Source of the DNA: JANNPJ01 sp965200525
Lineage (GTDB): Bacteria; Actinomycetota; Actinomycetes; Actinomycetales; Kineosporiaceae
Length of the DNA stretch: 64,000 nucleotides
Assembly (NCBI GenBank): GCA_965200525.1
Contig: OZ241368.1
Span: 3,782,001-3,846,000 of the forward strand
Direction: 5' to 3'
Shown here: in pieces, positions 1 through 7,583 of the stretch
How the letters are laid out: every line of letters begins with the position of its first letter
Numbering within the stretch: position 1 is the stretch's first letter
The notes under the pieces: generated by a model
The model's database searches: none
Seen by the model: only the letters and a program-made list of their open reading frames with translations
What the model was told of the DNA's origin: nothing
Translations under genes and position numbers: made by a program

Positions 1-348
1 CTGTCCCCATCGGGCCGGATCCTGGTCGGGGACGGATTCTGGGCCGGTCCCCCCTCGCCCGAAGCGGTCGCGATGCTGGGCCAGGCGACCGATCTGCCCA
101 CCGCCGTGGAGCTCGTGGTCGCCGACGGCTGGACGCCGGTGTCCGGCCACGTGAGCACACGACGGGAGCTGGACGACTACGAATGGGCCTGGACCGGTTC
201 GCTGGCGTCCTGGGCCCTGGATCATCGCGACGATCCGGACCATCAGGCCGCGCTCGAGGCGGCCACCATCCACCGCACCGAATGGCTGCGCGACTACCGC
301 GACACGTGGGGGTTCGTCTGCCTGGTGCTGCGCCGCACTGAACCGTGA
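1..348 (+). CDS. SAM-dependent methyltransferase, C-terminal part (cut by window start)
   Basis: The reading frame is open from base 1, so the true start lies upstream. The first visible residues, GRILVGDGFW, match the late strand of class I SAM methyltransferases, where the text usually reads LRPGGRVLLGDGFW. The rest is the mixed tail that shapes the substrate pocket in this family. The SAM-binding GxGxG motif is outside the window, so the substrate cannot be judged. A 7-base gap separates its stop from the convergent WYL regulator gene. Confidence 0.75.
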   Translation: MSPSGRILVGDGFWAGPPSPEAVAMLGQATDLPTAVELVVADGWTPVSGHVSTRRELDDYEWAWTGSLASWALDHRDDPDHQAALEAATIHRTEWLRDYRDTWGFVCLVLRRTEP

Positions 349-355
349 ATCCTTC

Positions 356-1357
356 TCACTCCGGGGTGGACGGCGTTCGGACGGCCCGGGCGCAGCGCTC
401 GGCCAGAGCCGCGCACGCCTCTTGCAACGGCTTCGGGCCCAGGACGTCGAAATCGACGTCGTAGCGCGCGATCGCGGCGGCCAGCCCGGTCCACGACCAT
501 GATCCGGCGGTCAGTCGGCAGCGGTCGGGCCCGAGGGACTCCAGCACCCCGTCGCCGATGAACGGAGCGACGTCGGCCGCGGCTGTGTGCAGGACGACCT
601 GGCCCCGGCAGGGCCAGGTGTCGCCGCTCGGTGATCCCTTGAACCGGCCCGCCACGAAGGCCGCGACGTCTCCGCCCGGCAACGGGCGCGGAGTGAAGCG
701 GGGGCCGGTCGGGGTGCGCGGCGTCATCCGGTCGATGCGATAGGTGCGCCAGGCGTCACGGTCCAGGTCCCAGCCGACCAGGTACCAGCGCCCGTGCCGG
801 CTGACGATGTGGTGGGGCTCGACCCGGCGCGGCGGGGGGTCGACGGCCGGGGCGGCGTCGTCCTGGTGATCAGCCGGCCGGTAGTCGAAACGCAGCACTT
901 CGCGGGCCCGGACGGCATCGGCCAGCGTGATCAGGACGGCCGGGTCGGCCTGCGGAACCGGGCCGGCGCCGGAGCGCACCGCCGTGACCTGCAGGGTGTC
1001 GATGCGGTGACGCAGTCGCGCGGGCATGACCTGCCGCACCGTGGCCAGGGCTCGGCCGGCCGCCTCGCCCACTCCGGCCCCGCCGGTACTCACCAGTTGC
1101 AGGGCCAGGGCCAGGGCGACGGCCTGCTCGTCGTCGAACAACAACGGTGGCAGGTGGGCCCCGGCGTCCATCCGGTACCCGCCGTCCGGGCCCTTGGTCG
1201 CGGCGATCGGGTAGCCGAGCTCGCGCAGGCGGTCGACGTCCCGGCGCACCGTGCGGGGGCTGACGTCGAGGCGGTCGGCCAGAACCTGACCGGGCCAGTC
1301 CCGGCGGGCCTGCAGCAGCGACAGCAGTGACAGCAGCCTCTCCGACGTTCCGCTCAT
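356..1357 (-). CDS. WYL-domain transcriptional regulator (YafY type)
   Basis: A 333-residue DNA-binding regulator. The N-terminus has a winged helix-turn-helix of the HTH_11 type (residues about 3-60, ADRLDVSPRTVRRDVDRL), followed by the typical GGYRMDAGAHLPPLLFDDEQA linker region and a WYL domain (residues about 130-230, including RRVEPHHIVSRHGRWYLVGWD) with its C-terminal extension. WYL domains sense small ligands or nucleic acids. I start at the ATG at 1357, where the HTH homology begins; an in-frame ATG at 1366 is also possible, and the open frame continues to 1489 but would run into the divergent gene. It is divergent from the VOC gene, a common pairing in actinobacteria that suggests it controls that gene. 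Confidence 0.85.
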   Translation of the reverse strand: MSGTSERLLSLLSLLQARRDWPGQVLADRLDVSPRTVRRDVDRLRELGYPIAATKGPDGGYRMDAGAHLPPLLFDDEQAVALALALQLVSTGGAGVGEAAGRALATVRQVMPARLRHRIDTLQVTAVRSGAGPVPQADPAVLITLADAVRAREVLRFDYRPADHQDDAAPAVDPPPRRVEPHHIVSRHGRWYLVGWDLDRDAWRTYRIDRMTPRTPTGPRFTPRPLPGGDVAAFVAGRFKGSPSGDTWPCRGQVVLHTAAADVAPFIGDGVLESLGPDRCRLTAGSWSWTGLAAAIARYDVDFDVLGPKPLQEACAALAERCARAVRTPSTPE

Positions 1358-1469
1358 GCATTCCATGATTGCTCGAGAAGAGGCCAGAACCTGACCGCTA
1401 CCACTGCGAGGGTTCTTCCAGGCCCAGGGCGCCAGCCACCGGGACGGACCAGCACAAAGGGAGTCGATC

Positions 1470-1892
1470 ATGAGTGTCACCACGGCCACGCACCTGAACT
1501 TCAGAGGCCAGGCCCGCGAGGCGCTGGAGTTCTACCAGTCGGTGTTCGGGGGTGAGCTGATCGCGGTCAGCTACGCCGACGCCCACATTCCCGCGCCCGC
1601 CCAGGAGAGCGACCAGCTCACCTGGGGTCAGGTCCGCTCCGACGAGGGCTTCCACGTGATGGCCTACGACGTGCCGGCCGCACGGGCCTACGAGCCCGGT
1701 ACCGACCCGGTCTTCGTCTCGGTCCGCGGCCAGGACGAGGACGAGATCCGCCGCTACTGGGACGGCCTGGTGAAGGACGCCACGATCAAGGCGCCGCTGG
1801 AGCCGTCCGGGTGGGCCCCGCTGTACGGGATGCTCACCGACCGCTTCGGCGTCACCTGGGTGCTGGACGTCGCCGTCCCGTACGCCGGCTGA
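1470..1892 (+). CDS. VOC-family (PhnB-like) protein
   Basis: A 140-residue protein of the vicinal-oxygen-chelate/glyoxalase superfamily, PhnB-like branch. It opens with the signature THLNFRGQAREALEFYQSVFGGEL and closes with YGMLTDRFGVTWVLDV, the two beta-alpha-beta-beta-beta modules of the fold. The chemistry is not predictable for this branch. The ATG at 1470 lies after AAAGGGAGTCGATC, whose GGGAG is well spaced. The divergent WYL regulator gene starts 112 bases away and is the likely controller. Confidence 0.85.
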   Translation: MSVTTATHLNFRGQAREALEFYQSVFGGELIAVSYADAHIPAPAQESDQLTWGQVRSDEGFHVMAYDVPAARAYEPGTDPVFVSVRGQDEDEIRRYWDGLVKDATIKAPLEPSGWAPLYGMLTDRFGVTWVLDVAVPYAG

Positions 1893-1898
1893 AGCCCG

Positions 1899-1932
1899 GG
1901 GCGGGCAGGAGACGCGGGTCGACTGCCCGCCC
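1899..1932. terminator. Hairpin terminator between convergent genes
   Basis: Perfect 10-base arms GGGCGGGCAG and CTGCCCGCCC enclose a 14-base loop, just after the VOC stop at 1892 and before the 3' end of the zinc-ribbon gene at 1950. There is no T-run, which is usual for actinobacterial hairpin terminators. It could serve both strands. Confidence 0.5.
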
Positions 1933-1949
1933 GACCGGGTCGCACGGGC

Positions 1950-2978
1950 TCAGAGCCGGTAGGTGGTGCTGCGGCAGTAGGGGCAGTTCAGTTGGCTGAC
2001 GCCCTCGGGGAAGCAGAGCGCCGCCCCGCAGCCCTGGCAGGGTGACTCGCCGGCGCGCAGGTCGAGCCGGCGGCCGCAGCCCTGGCAGACCACGGCTTCG
2101 GCGCCGTCCAGGCTGAGCAGTTCGCCGCCGCACCCGCCGCAGCGCCGGGGGACGGCCCCGGCGAGGTCCACCGGGGCGTACTCCCCGGTCAGGCCGAACA
2201 TCGACAGGAGTCTTGGTGCCTCGGCCGCCGGCAGGTGCGGGAGCCAGCCCTGGCAGAACGTCGAGTACTCCATCCGCAGGGGCACTCCGGGCGGGGCCTG
2301 GTCCGGATCCAGGGCCAGGACGCCGGCGCTCTCCAGCCGCAGGTAGGTCGCCTCCATCAGAGCCCGGAAGGCTGCCGCCACCGCCCAGATGCCGTCGCTC
2401 ACCAGCCAGGGCTCGCCCGGCCGGGAAATCCGCTGCAGCGACGCGGTCAGACCGTTCAGCTGCCGCTCGAGTGCGGCCAGGGCCGGGTCGAAGTCCTTGC
2501 TCACCGTGGATTCCACGAGGTAGTCGACCATCCGGCGGCGGAAGTCCTCGTCGTTGGCCGCCCGCGGGGAGACCGCCTGGGGGCACTGGCGGACCCACTG
2601 TGCGAACACGCCCCGCATGACGTTTCGGTAGCCGTCGGTGTCGCCCGCGGCCCGGGCCTGCTGGGCCTGCAGCTGGACCGGGGCCATCAGCTGGTGGAAG
2701 ACGGTGTTGGTCAGGCCGGCGTTGGTGTCGGCGTTCGCCCTCCGGAAGTCGTAGTCCATCAGGGCGCCGCAGTGGTCGCAGTACAGGTAGGCCGTCGCCG
2801 ACGGCAGCTGCTTGCGGGCACCGCAGCGCGGGCAGTTCGCCTTCTTCACGAATTCCGAGTGGGCGAACAGCGAGGGCCGGCCGCCGGTCGACACCAGCCG
2901 GTTCAGCGACTGGGCAACCGTCTCGGGCGCCGGCGCCGGCGCCGGCTGCGGCTCGGCCCGGCGCCGGAAGAAGTTCAC
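1950..2978 (-). CDS. Zinc-ribbon protein of unknown function
   Basis: A 342-residue cytoplasmic protein that I do not recognise. It has a CxxC zinc ribbon near the N-terminus (C49/C52 with C67/C70), a long helical middle (about 75-270), and two more ribbons at the C-terminus (C280/C283 with C298/C301, and C314/C317 with C332/C335). There is no signal peptide or membrane segment. A Pro/Ala-rich stretch follows the first ten residues. The GTG at 2978 is chosen because a -10 element TAGAGT (2986-2991, minus) sits seven bases upstream, implying a leaderless transcript. The lone gene is divergent from the LysR gene. Confidence 0.7.
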   Translation of the reverse strand: MNFFRRRAEPQPAPAPAPETVAQSLNRLVSTGGRPSLFAHSEFVKKANCPRCGARKQLPSATAYLYCDHCGALMDYDFRRANADTNAGLTNTVFHQLMAPVQLQAQQARAAGDTDGYRNVMRGVFAQWVRQCPQAVSPRAANDEDFRRRMVDYLVESTVSKDFDPALAALERQLNGLTASLQRISRPGEPWLVSDGIWAVAAAFRALMEATYLRLESAGVLALDPDQAPPGVPLRMEYSTFCQGWLPHLPAAEAPRLLSMFGLTGEYAPVDLAGAVPRRCGGCGGELLSLDGAEAVVCQGCGRRLDLRAGESPCQGCGAALCFPEGVSQLNCPYCRSTTYRL

Positions 2979-3038
2979 GCCCCGGACTCTAGACGCCGGA
3001 CCGGTCCGCCGGTCGCCTCGCCTGCTTCAATCAGGTCC

Positions 3039-3926
3039 ATGGGTGATCTGGACCTGCGTCGTCTGCGCTATTTCGTGACCCTCGCCGACACGCTGAACTA
3101 CGGCCGGGCCGCCGCCGTCCTCCATATCGCGCAGCCCGCCCTGAGCCGCTCGATCACCGCCCTGGAACGGGAGCTGGCGGTCACGCTCTTCGTGCGCTCG
3201 CGCGCCGGCACCCGTCTGACGCGGGCCGGTGAGCTGCTGCGGGAGGAGGCGCACGAATTGCTGGGTTCGGCCGAGACCCTGCAGCGGCGGATCCGCGTGG
3301 CCGAGCGCGAGGACCGCAGCGTCACGATCGGATTCATGCCCGGGCTGATCCTGACCCCGGTCGTTCGTCACCTGGAGGAGAGATTCCCGGGGTTGCGAGT
3401 CGACGTGGTGCGGACCTCGTGGACCGAGCAGATCGCCGCCGTGCGGGACGGGCGGTTCGATGCCAGCTTCGCCCACCGCCCGTTCGACACCGAGGGGCTA
3501 CGGGTCGCGGAGCTGTACTGCGAGCCGCGGGTCGTGGTGCTGCCCCGGGAGCATCCGCGCACCGGGAGGCCCGTGCTCGACCTGGCCGACCTGGCCGAGG
3601 ACGTGCTTCTGCAGCCGCTCGAGGCGCTTCCGTGGTGGCCCGGTGCGGTGGAGCTCCCCGGGGCGGATCGCGAGGATTCGCCGGCCTGGTCGCCGACCGT
3701 GGAGGAGAAGCTCGAGAGCGTGGCCGCCGGGCGGGGGATCGTCGTCGTGCCCGAATCCGTGGCGCGGTACTACCACCGCGCCGACCTGACCTTCTCGCGG
3801 GTGAGGGACCTGCCCGACGCCGAGCTCTGCCTGGTCATCGAGGCGCGACGAGTCTCGCCGGTGCTCGGCGAACTGGTCCGCTCGGCCCGGGCGCTGCTCC
3901 TGGCCGGTCGGCCTGACCAGGGCTGA
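3039..3926 (+). CDS. LysR-family transcriptional regulator
   Basis: A 295-residue LysR-type regulator. The N-terminal winged HTH is complete (LRRLRYFVTLADTLNYGRAA, then LHIAQPALSRSITALERELA), followed by the linker helix and the two-lobed substrate-binding domain from about residue 90 (VTIGFMPGLIL onward). The frame is open far upstream, but family homology begins MGDLDLRRLRYF, so I start at the ATG at 3039; TTCAAT seven bases upstream could be the -10 of a leaderless transcript. The SDR-like gene follows in the same direction after a hairpin and is a plausible target. Confidence 0.9.
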   Translation: MGDLDLRRLRYFVTLADTLNYGRAAAVLHIAQPALSRSITALERELAVTLFVRSRAGTRLTRAGELLREEAHELLGSAETLQRRIRVAEREDRSVTIGFMPGLILTPVVRHLEERFPGLRVDVVRTSWTEQIAAVRDGRFDASFAHRPFDTEGLRVAELYCEPRVVVLPREHPRTGRPVLDLADLAEDVLLQPLEALPWWPGAVELPGADREDSPAWSPTVEEKLESVAAGRGIVVVPESVARYYHRADLTFSRVRDLPDAELCLVIEARRVSPVLGELVRSARALLLAGRPDQG

Positions 3927-3944
3927 TGCCGCTACGGCATCAGC
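3922..3944 (+). terminator. Hairpin overlapping the LysR stop codon
   Basis: Arms GCTGATGCCG and CGGCATCAGC (10 base pairs) close a 3-base loop CTA. The LysR stop codon lies in the left arm. The stable short-loop stem without a T-run is a likely terminator that separates the regulator from the SDR-like gene. Confidence 0.5.
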
Positions 3945-4019
3945 TGAGGCCCAACCGGTCTTGGACGGCCGGCTGGAGATGGCCGCAGGCTCGAAGTCAC
4001 CTCTTCGAAAGGACCTTCC

Positions 4020-4742
4020 GTGCCTCTCTCGTCAACCCATCGCGTCGTCGTCATCGGTGGCACCAGCGGGATCGGCCTGGCCGTCGCCCAGGCCGCGGCC
4101 GCCACCGGTGCCCGGGTGATCGTCGGATCCCGTTCGGAGCAGTCCGTCAAGCGGGCTCTGGCCGAACTTCCCGCCCAGGCCGATGGAGCGCTGGTCGACG
4201 TGACCTCGCCGGCGTCCCTGGAGTCGTTCTTCGCCGGGGTCGGTCCGTTCGACCACCTGATCTACACCGCCGGCGACGATCTCGCCCGAGGGGTGATCGC
4301 CGACTACGACCCCGTGCGAGCGCGCGACTTCTTCGACGTGCGGCTCTTTCGGGCCCTGGACGCCGTTCGCGCGGGGCTGGCCACGCTCGATCGGCACGGC
4401 TCGGTGACCCTCACCGCCGGCGCCGCGGCCCTGCACGGTGGGCCCGGCAAGCTGCTCGGGGCCACGATCGGTGGCGCGGTGATCACCGCCGCCCGATCAC
4501 TGGCGGTCGAGCTGGCCCCGATCCGGGTCAACGTCGTCGCGCCCGGAATCGTGCGCACGCCGCTGTGGTCGACGCTGCCCGACCAGGCCCGCGAAATGCT
4601 CTTCGAGCAGGCCGGCCGGGACACCCTGCTGGGTCGGGTGGCGGACGCCGAGGATGTGGCCAAGGCTTACCTCAGCTTCATGGAGCAGGACTACGTCACC
4701 GGAAACCTGTCCGTGCTCGACGGCGGCAGCACGCTCAAGTAG
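4020..4742 (+). CDS. SDR-fold protein without the canonical catalytic Tyr/Lys
   Basis: A 240-residue protein with a Rossmann fold. It has the cofactor loop GGTSGIG (residues 13-19), the late strand RVNVVAPGIVRTPLW and the C-terminal VTGNLSVLDGGSTLK typical of classical short-chain dehydrogenases. Where YxxxK is expected the sequence reads GKLLGATIGGA, and the catalytic Ser position reads TAGAA, so the usual catalytic residues are absent. It may bind NAD(P) without classical SDR chemistry, or belong to an atypical branch. The GTG start at 4020 follows GAAAGGA at a good distance. LysR lies upstream and a methyltransferase gene follows 40 bases downstream. Confidence 0.85.
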   Translation: MPLSSTHRVVVIGGTSGIGLAVAQAAAATGARVIVGSRSEQSVKRALAELPAQADGALVDVTSPASLESFFAGVGPFDHLIYTAGDDLARGVIADYDPVRARDFFDVRLFRALDAVRAGLATLDRHGSVTLTAGAAALHGGPGKLLGATIGGAVITAARSLAVELAPIRVNVVAPGIVRTPLWSTLPDQAREMLFEQAGRDTLLGRVADAEDVAKAYLSFMEQDYVTGNLSVLDGGSTLK

Positions 4743-4782
4743 CGACGCCGCCGCGGCCGGGGCCGGTTGTGAAAGGACGGCG

Positions 4783-5604
4783 ATGCGACCCGATCCGGGC
4801 CGAAGCGCAGCCGGGGCAGTCGATTACGATGCCGAGCTGCAGAGGCATGACGTCGTGCTGAGCCGGGTGGCCGACGTCCGGGTGCACGAGCATGTTCTCG
4901 ACATCGGCTGCGGGTCAGGGCCGACGACCCGGCGGGCCGCCGTCCGGGCGTCGGCCGGCAGTGCTCTCGGGGTGGACGTCTCGGCGAGCGCGATCGAGCG
5001 CGCCGGCCGGGCGGCCCGGGCCCAGGGACTGTGCAACGTCACCTTCGAGCAGGCCGACGCCCAGACCCACACCTTCGCCCAGGGGCACTTCGATCTGGTC
5101 ATCAGCCGGTTCGGCACGATGTTCTTCGACGACCCGATCGCCGCGTTCACCAACATCGGCCAGGCCCTGCGCCCGGGCGGGCGCCTGGCGATGACGGTCT
5201 GGCAGAGCAGCGACCGCAATGCCTGGGACGTGGCCATCAGGCAGGCCCTCACCTCCGGGCCGGAGCCGACCGGCGGTGCAGAGGGGACGGCGAACAGCCC
5301 GAGCCGAGGGCGGGATCCGTTCTCGCTGGCCGAGCCGCCCAGGGTGGAGCAGATCCTGCAGACCTCTGGATTTGCCGACGTCAGATTCGTTGACGTGCGC
5401 GAGCCGGTCTACTACGGCCCGGACGTCGACACCGCCCTCGCCTGGGTCTGCGGCTTCACGAGCACCAGCGAGGCCCTGGAGCGGCTGGACCCGACCGCCA
5501 CGACCGAGGCCCGGGAGCGTCTGCGCTCGGCCCTGCGGGCGCGACTGGGCGACGACGGGGTCTGGTTCGACTCCCGGGCGTGGATCGTCACCGCCCACCG
5601 CTGA
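4783..5604 (+). CDS. Class I SAM-dependent methyltransferase
   Basis: A 273-residue methyltransferase. Motif I is VLDIGCGSGPTTRRAA (residues about 38-53), the acidic ribose-binding end of strand 2 is in GVDVSASAIERA, and motif IV lies in FDLVISRFGTMFFDDP, followed by LRPGGRLAMTVWQ. This layout is that of UbiE/COQ5-like or small-molecule methyltransferases; the substrate cannot be told. The open frame extends upstream, but the ATG at 4783 with AAAGGA about 6 bases before it is the clear start. It may be cotranscribed with the SDR-like gene. Confidence 0.85.
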   Translation: MRPDPGRSAAGAVDYDAELQRHDVVLSRVADVRVHEHVLDIGCGSGPTTRRAAVRASAGSALGVDVSASAIERAGRAARAQGLCNVTFEQADAQTHTFAQGHFDLVISRFGTMFFDDPIAAFTNIGQALRPGGRLAMTVWQSSDRNAWDVAIRQALTSGPEPTGGAEGTANSPSRGRDPFSLAEPPRVEQILQTSGFADVRFVDVREPVYYGPDVDTALAWVCGFTSTSEALERLDPTATTEARERLRSALRARLGDDGVWFDSRAWIVTAHR

Positions 5605-5678
5605 CCGAGCCAAAAGCAGGGCTGGCCCTCCCGCCGTCGACCGTCCAGCGATGCGACGATGATCCGGGAGGAGGGGCG

Positions 5679-6806
5679 ATGAACCCGCTTGATCGTAGAA
5701 CGGCCCTGCTGGGCCTGCTCGGCGTGGCCGGCGTGGCCGTGGCGGGGTGCTCCGGCTCCTCGGACGGGCAGGCTCCCGGACCGACGTCCTCGCCGACGCC
5801 GACCGCGTCGCCCTCGGCCACCGCCGCTGACCCGCCGCGCTGGCCGCTCACCGGTGCCCTGGTCACGAACCCCTCGGACACCGCGCACGCGGCCGTGGCG
5901 GTCAAGGTGCCGGACAACAAGAACGAGCACCCCCAGGCCGGCCTGGCCTCGGCCGACATCGTGTTCGTCGAGCTCGACGGGTACCGGGACGCCGCCGGCT
6001 ACGCCGGTACCCGGCTGGTCCCGGTCTTCCACTCCCACTTTCCGGACGGCGTGGCCCCGGTCCGCTCGATGCGCCCGGTCGACGTCCCCTTGCTCAGCCC
6101 GATCGGGGCCATTCTCGCGAGCACCGGTGCGACCGGCTGGGTGGTGAACTACGTCAAGCACTTCGGGCAGTTCGTCGAGGGCTCGCTGACCTACCTGGCG
6201 ACCCGGGGGACCGGCTCGTACTCGATCGACCGGGCCCGGGTCCGCACGTACCAGGGGGCCACCTACTACGACCGCGCCGTCGTCTGCCATCCGCGGGTTC
6301 TGGCCCAGCAGTCGACGAAGTTCCGTAATGATTTGCGGCCGGCCTATTTTCCGTTCGCCGCGACCGAGGCCGAGATCAGCACGGCCTCGGGGACGGCGGC
6401 CCGCGGCATCCGCGTGCCGTGGAAGTCGGGCGACACCTACGACATGGCCTACCGCTACGACGACACGACGGGTCGGTACCGGCGCAGCATGCCCTGGGGT
6501 CCGCACGTGCTCTCGGACGGCACCCGGGTGGCCCCGGACAACGTGCTGGTGATCCGGGCGGTGCAGCGCTACGCCAAGATCTACTCCGGCTCCGGCCACG
6601 ACGAGCCGCTGCACGACATCATTCAGACCAGCGGTACGTTCTACTACTTCCACGGCGGGGCGTACGTGAGCGGCACCTGGACCAAGGGCACGGTCGAGCA
6701 GACCTTCCAGTTCACCCTCTCCGACGGCCGCCCCCTGGCGATGGCCCCGGGGCAGACCTACGTCGAGCTGGCGCGCGCCGACGCCGACGTGCGAATCACG
6801 GCCTGA
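5679..6806 (+). CDS. DUF3048-domain (YerB-like) lipoprotein
   Basis: A 375-residue exported lipoprotein. The N-terminus NPLDRRTALLGLLGVAGVAV is followed by the lipobox VAGC (C24), and an Arg pair precedes the hydrophobic stretch, so Tat export is possible. A Ser/Thr/Pro linker (about 25-55) leads to a DUF3048 domain (about 60-370) with the family text RSMRPVD and YFPF. The function of the YerB family is not established. The ATG at 5679 follows GGGAGGAGGGGCG, a strong ribosome site; the open frame upstream is not used. Confidence 0.85.
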   Translation: MNPLDRRTALLGLLGVAGVAVAGCSGSSDGQAPGPTSSPTPTASPSATAADPPRWPLTGALVTNPSDTAHAAVAVKVPDNKNEHPQAGLASADIVFVELDGYRDAAGYAGTRLVPVFHSHFPDGVAPVRSMRPVDVPLLSPIGAILASTGATGWVVNYVKHFGQFVEGSLTYLATRGTGSYSIDRARVRTYQGATYYDRAVVCHPRVLAQQSTKFRNDLRPAYFPFAATEAEISTASGTAARGIRVPWKSGDTYDMAYRYDDTTGRYRRSMPWGPHVLSDGTRVAPDNVLVIRAVQRYAKIYSGSGHDEPLHDIIQTSGTFYYFHGGAYVSGTWTKGTVEQTFQFTLSDGRPLAMAPGQTYVELARADADVRITA

Positions 6807-6834
6807 TCCCCTGATTTCGATGCCTGGTGGGCTC

Positions 6835-7551
6835 TCAGTTCTGCGCCGCCGCGGCGGCCAGGATCCAGTTGGTGAACTCGACGGCCAGGTGCTGGCGGTG
6901 GTGCTCGAAGATCTCCTCCGGGCACGAGACCGGGAAGTAGCAGGTCAGACTGGCGTTGAAGCCCTCGCTGGTGTCGCCGAACTGGGTCAGCATCCGCCCG
7001 ACGACCGTGCCGTCGGGCAGGCTCATCGACGCGATCCGATGGAACGGGTACTCCGATTCGGGCAGGCGCTCTGCCAGTGCCGGCCCCTCCCACTTCGCTG
7101 CGGCGTCATAAGCCGGCAACTGGACGTGGGCGACGTAGGGCCCGAGGTTCTCGATGACCGAGACGCTGCCGTCGGGGTTGGGGGCGATCACGAAGTGATC
7201 GGGCTCGGCCGCCAGCAGGGCGGGCTCGTTGGCGAAGCAGGTCTCGAGCCAGCGCAGGAACTGGACCGCCTTCAGGCCCCGAACGGCCAGCCGGGTGGTT
7301 GCCGACCGGAGCTCGCCCTGCGAGATCTCGGCCTGCTCGCGCAGGAACGCGTTGCCCTGCTCGATGTCGTCGGCCAGCAGGTCGAGCAGGCCTTGACGGC
7401 CGACCAGAGCCTTGAGCCGGGCCAATACGCGGCGGGCGTGCTGGAGCTCGAAGTCCTCGGCCCGGCCGGGGGAGCTCGGTCCGGACACGAGCTCGACCGT
7501 GGTCGTCGTCACCGTCGTCATGGGATCGGGAGCAGTTTCCTGGGTTGTCAT
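6835..7551 (-). CDS. Unrecognised protein cotranscribed with a CocE-type hydrolase
   Basis: A 238-residue soluble protein that I cannot assign. The first 25 residues are Thr-rich, then come helical segments (ARRVLARLKALVGRQGLLDL; SATTRLAVRGLKAVQFLRWL), and a C-terminal half with alternating strands. No signal peptide, membrane segment or known catalytic motif is visible. The ATG at 7551 is preferred because GAAGG lies about 9 bases upstream; an ATG at 7560 would place that site inside the gene. Its start is 32 bases after the stop of the hydrolase gene, so it is the second gene of a TetR-flanked operon and is likely to act with the hydrolase. Confidence 0.7.
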   Translation of the reverse strand: MTTQETAPDPMTTVTTTTVELVSGPSSPGRAEDFELQHARRVLARLKALVGRQGLLDLLADDIEQGNAFLREQAEISQGELRSATTRLAVRGLKAVQFLRWLETCFANEPALLAAEPDHFVIAPNPDGSVSVIENLGPYVAHVQLPAYDAAAKWEGPALAERLPESEYPFHRIASMSLPDGTVVGRMLTQFGDTSEGFNASLTCYFPVSCPEEIFEHHRQHLAVEFTNWILAAAAAQN

Positions 7552-7583
7552 CGTTGACATCCTTCGATGGGGAGGGGCGAGAA

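Noticed and set aside
2235..3038. Upstream extension of the LysR frame by 268 codons
   Set aside because: It runs antisense through the zinc-ribbon gene; LysR homology begins at the ATG at 3039.
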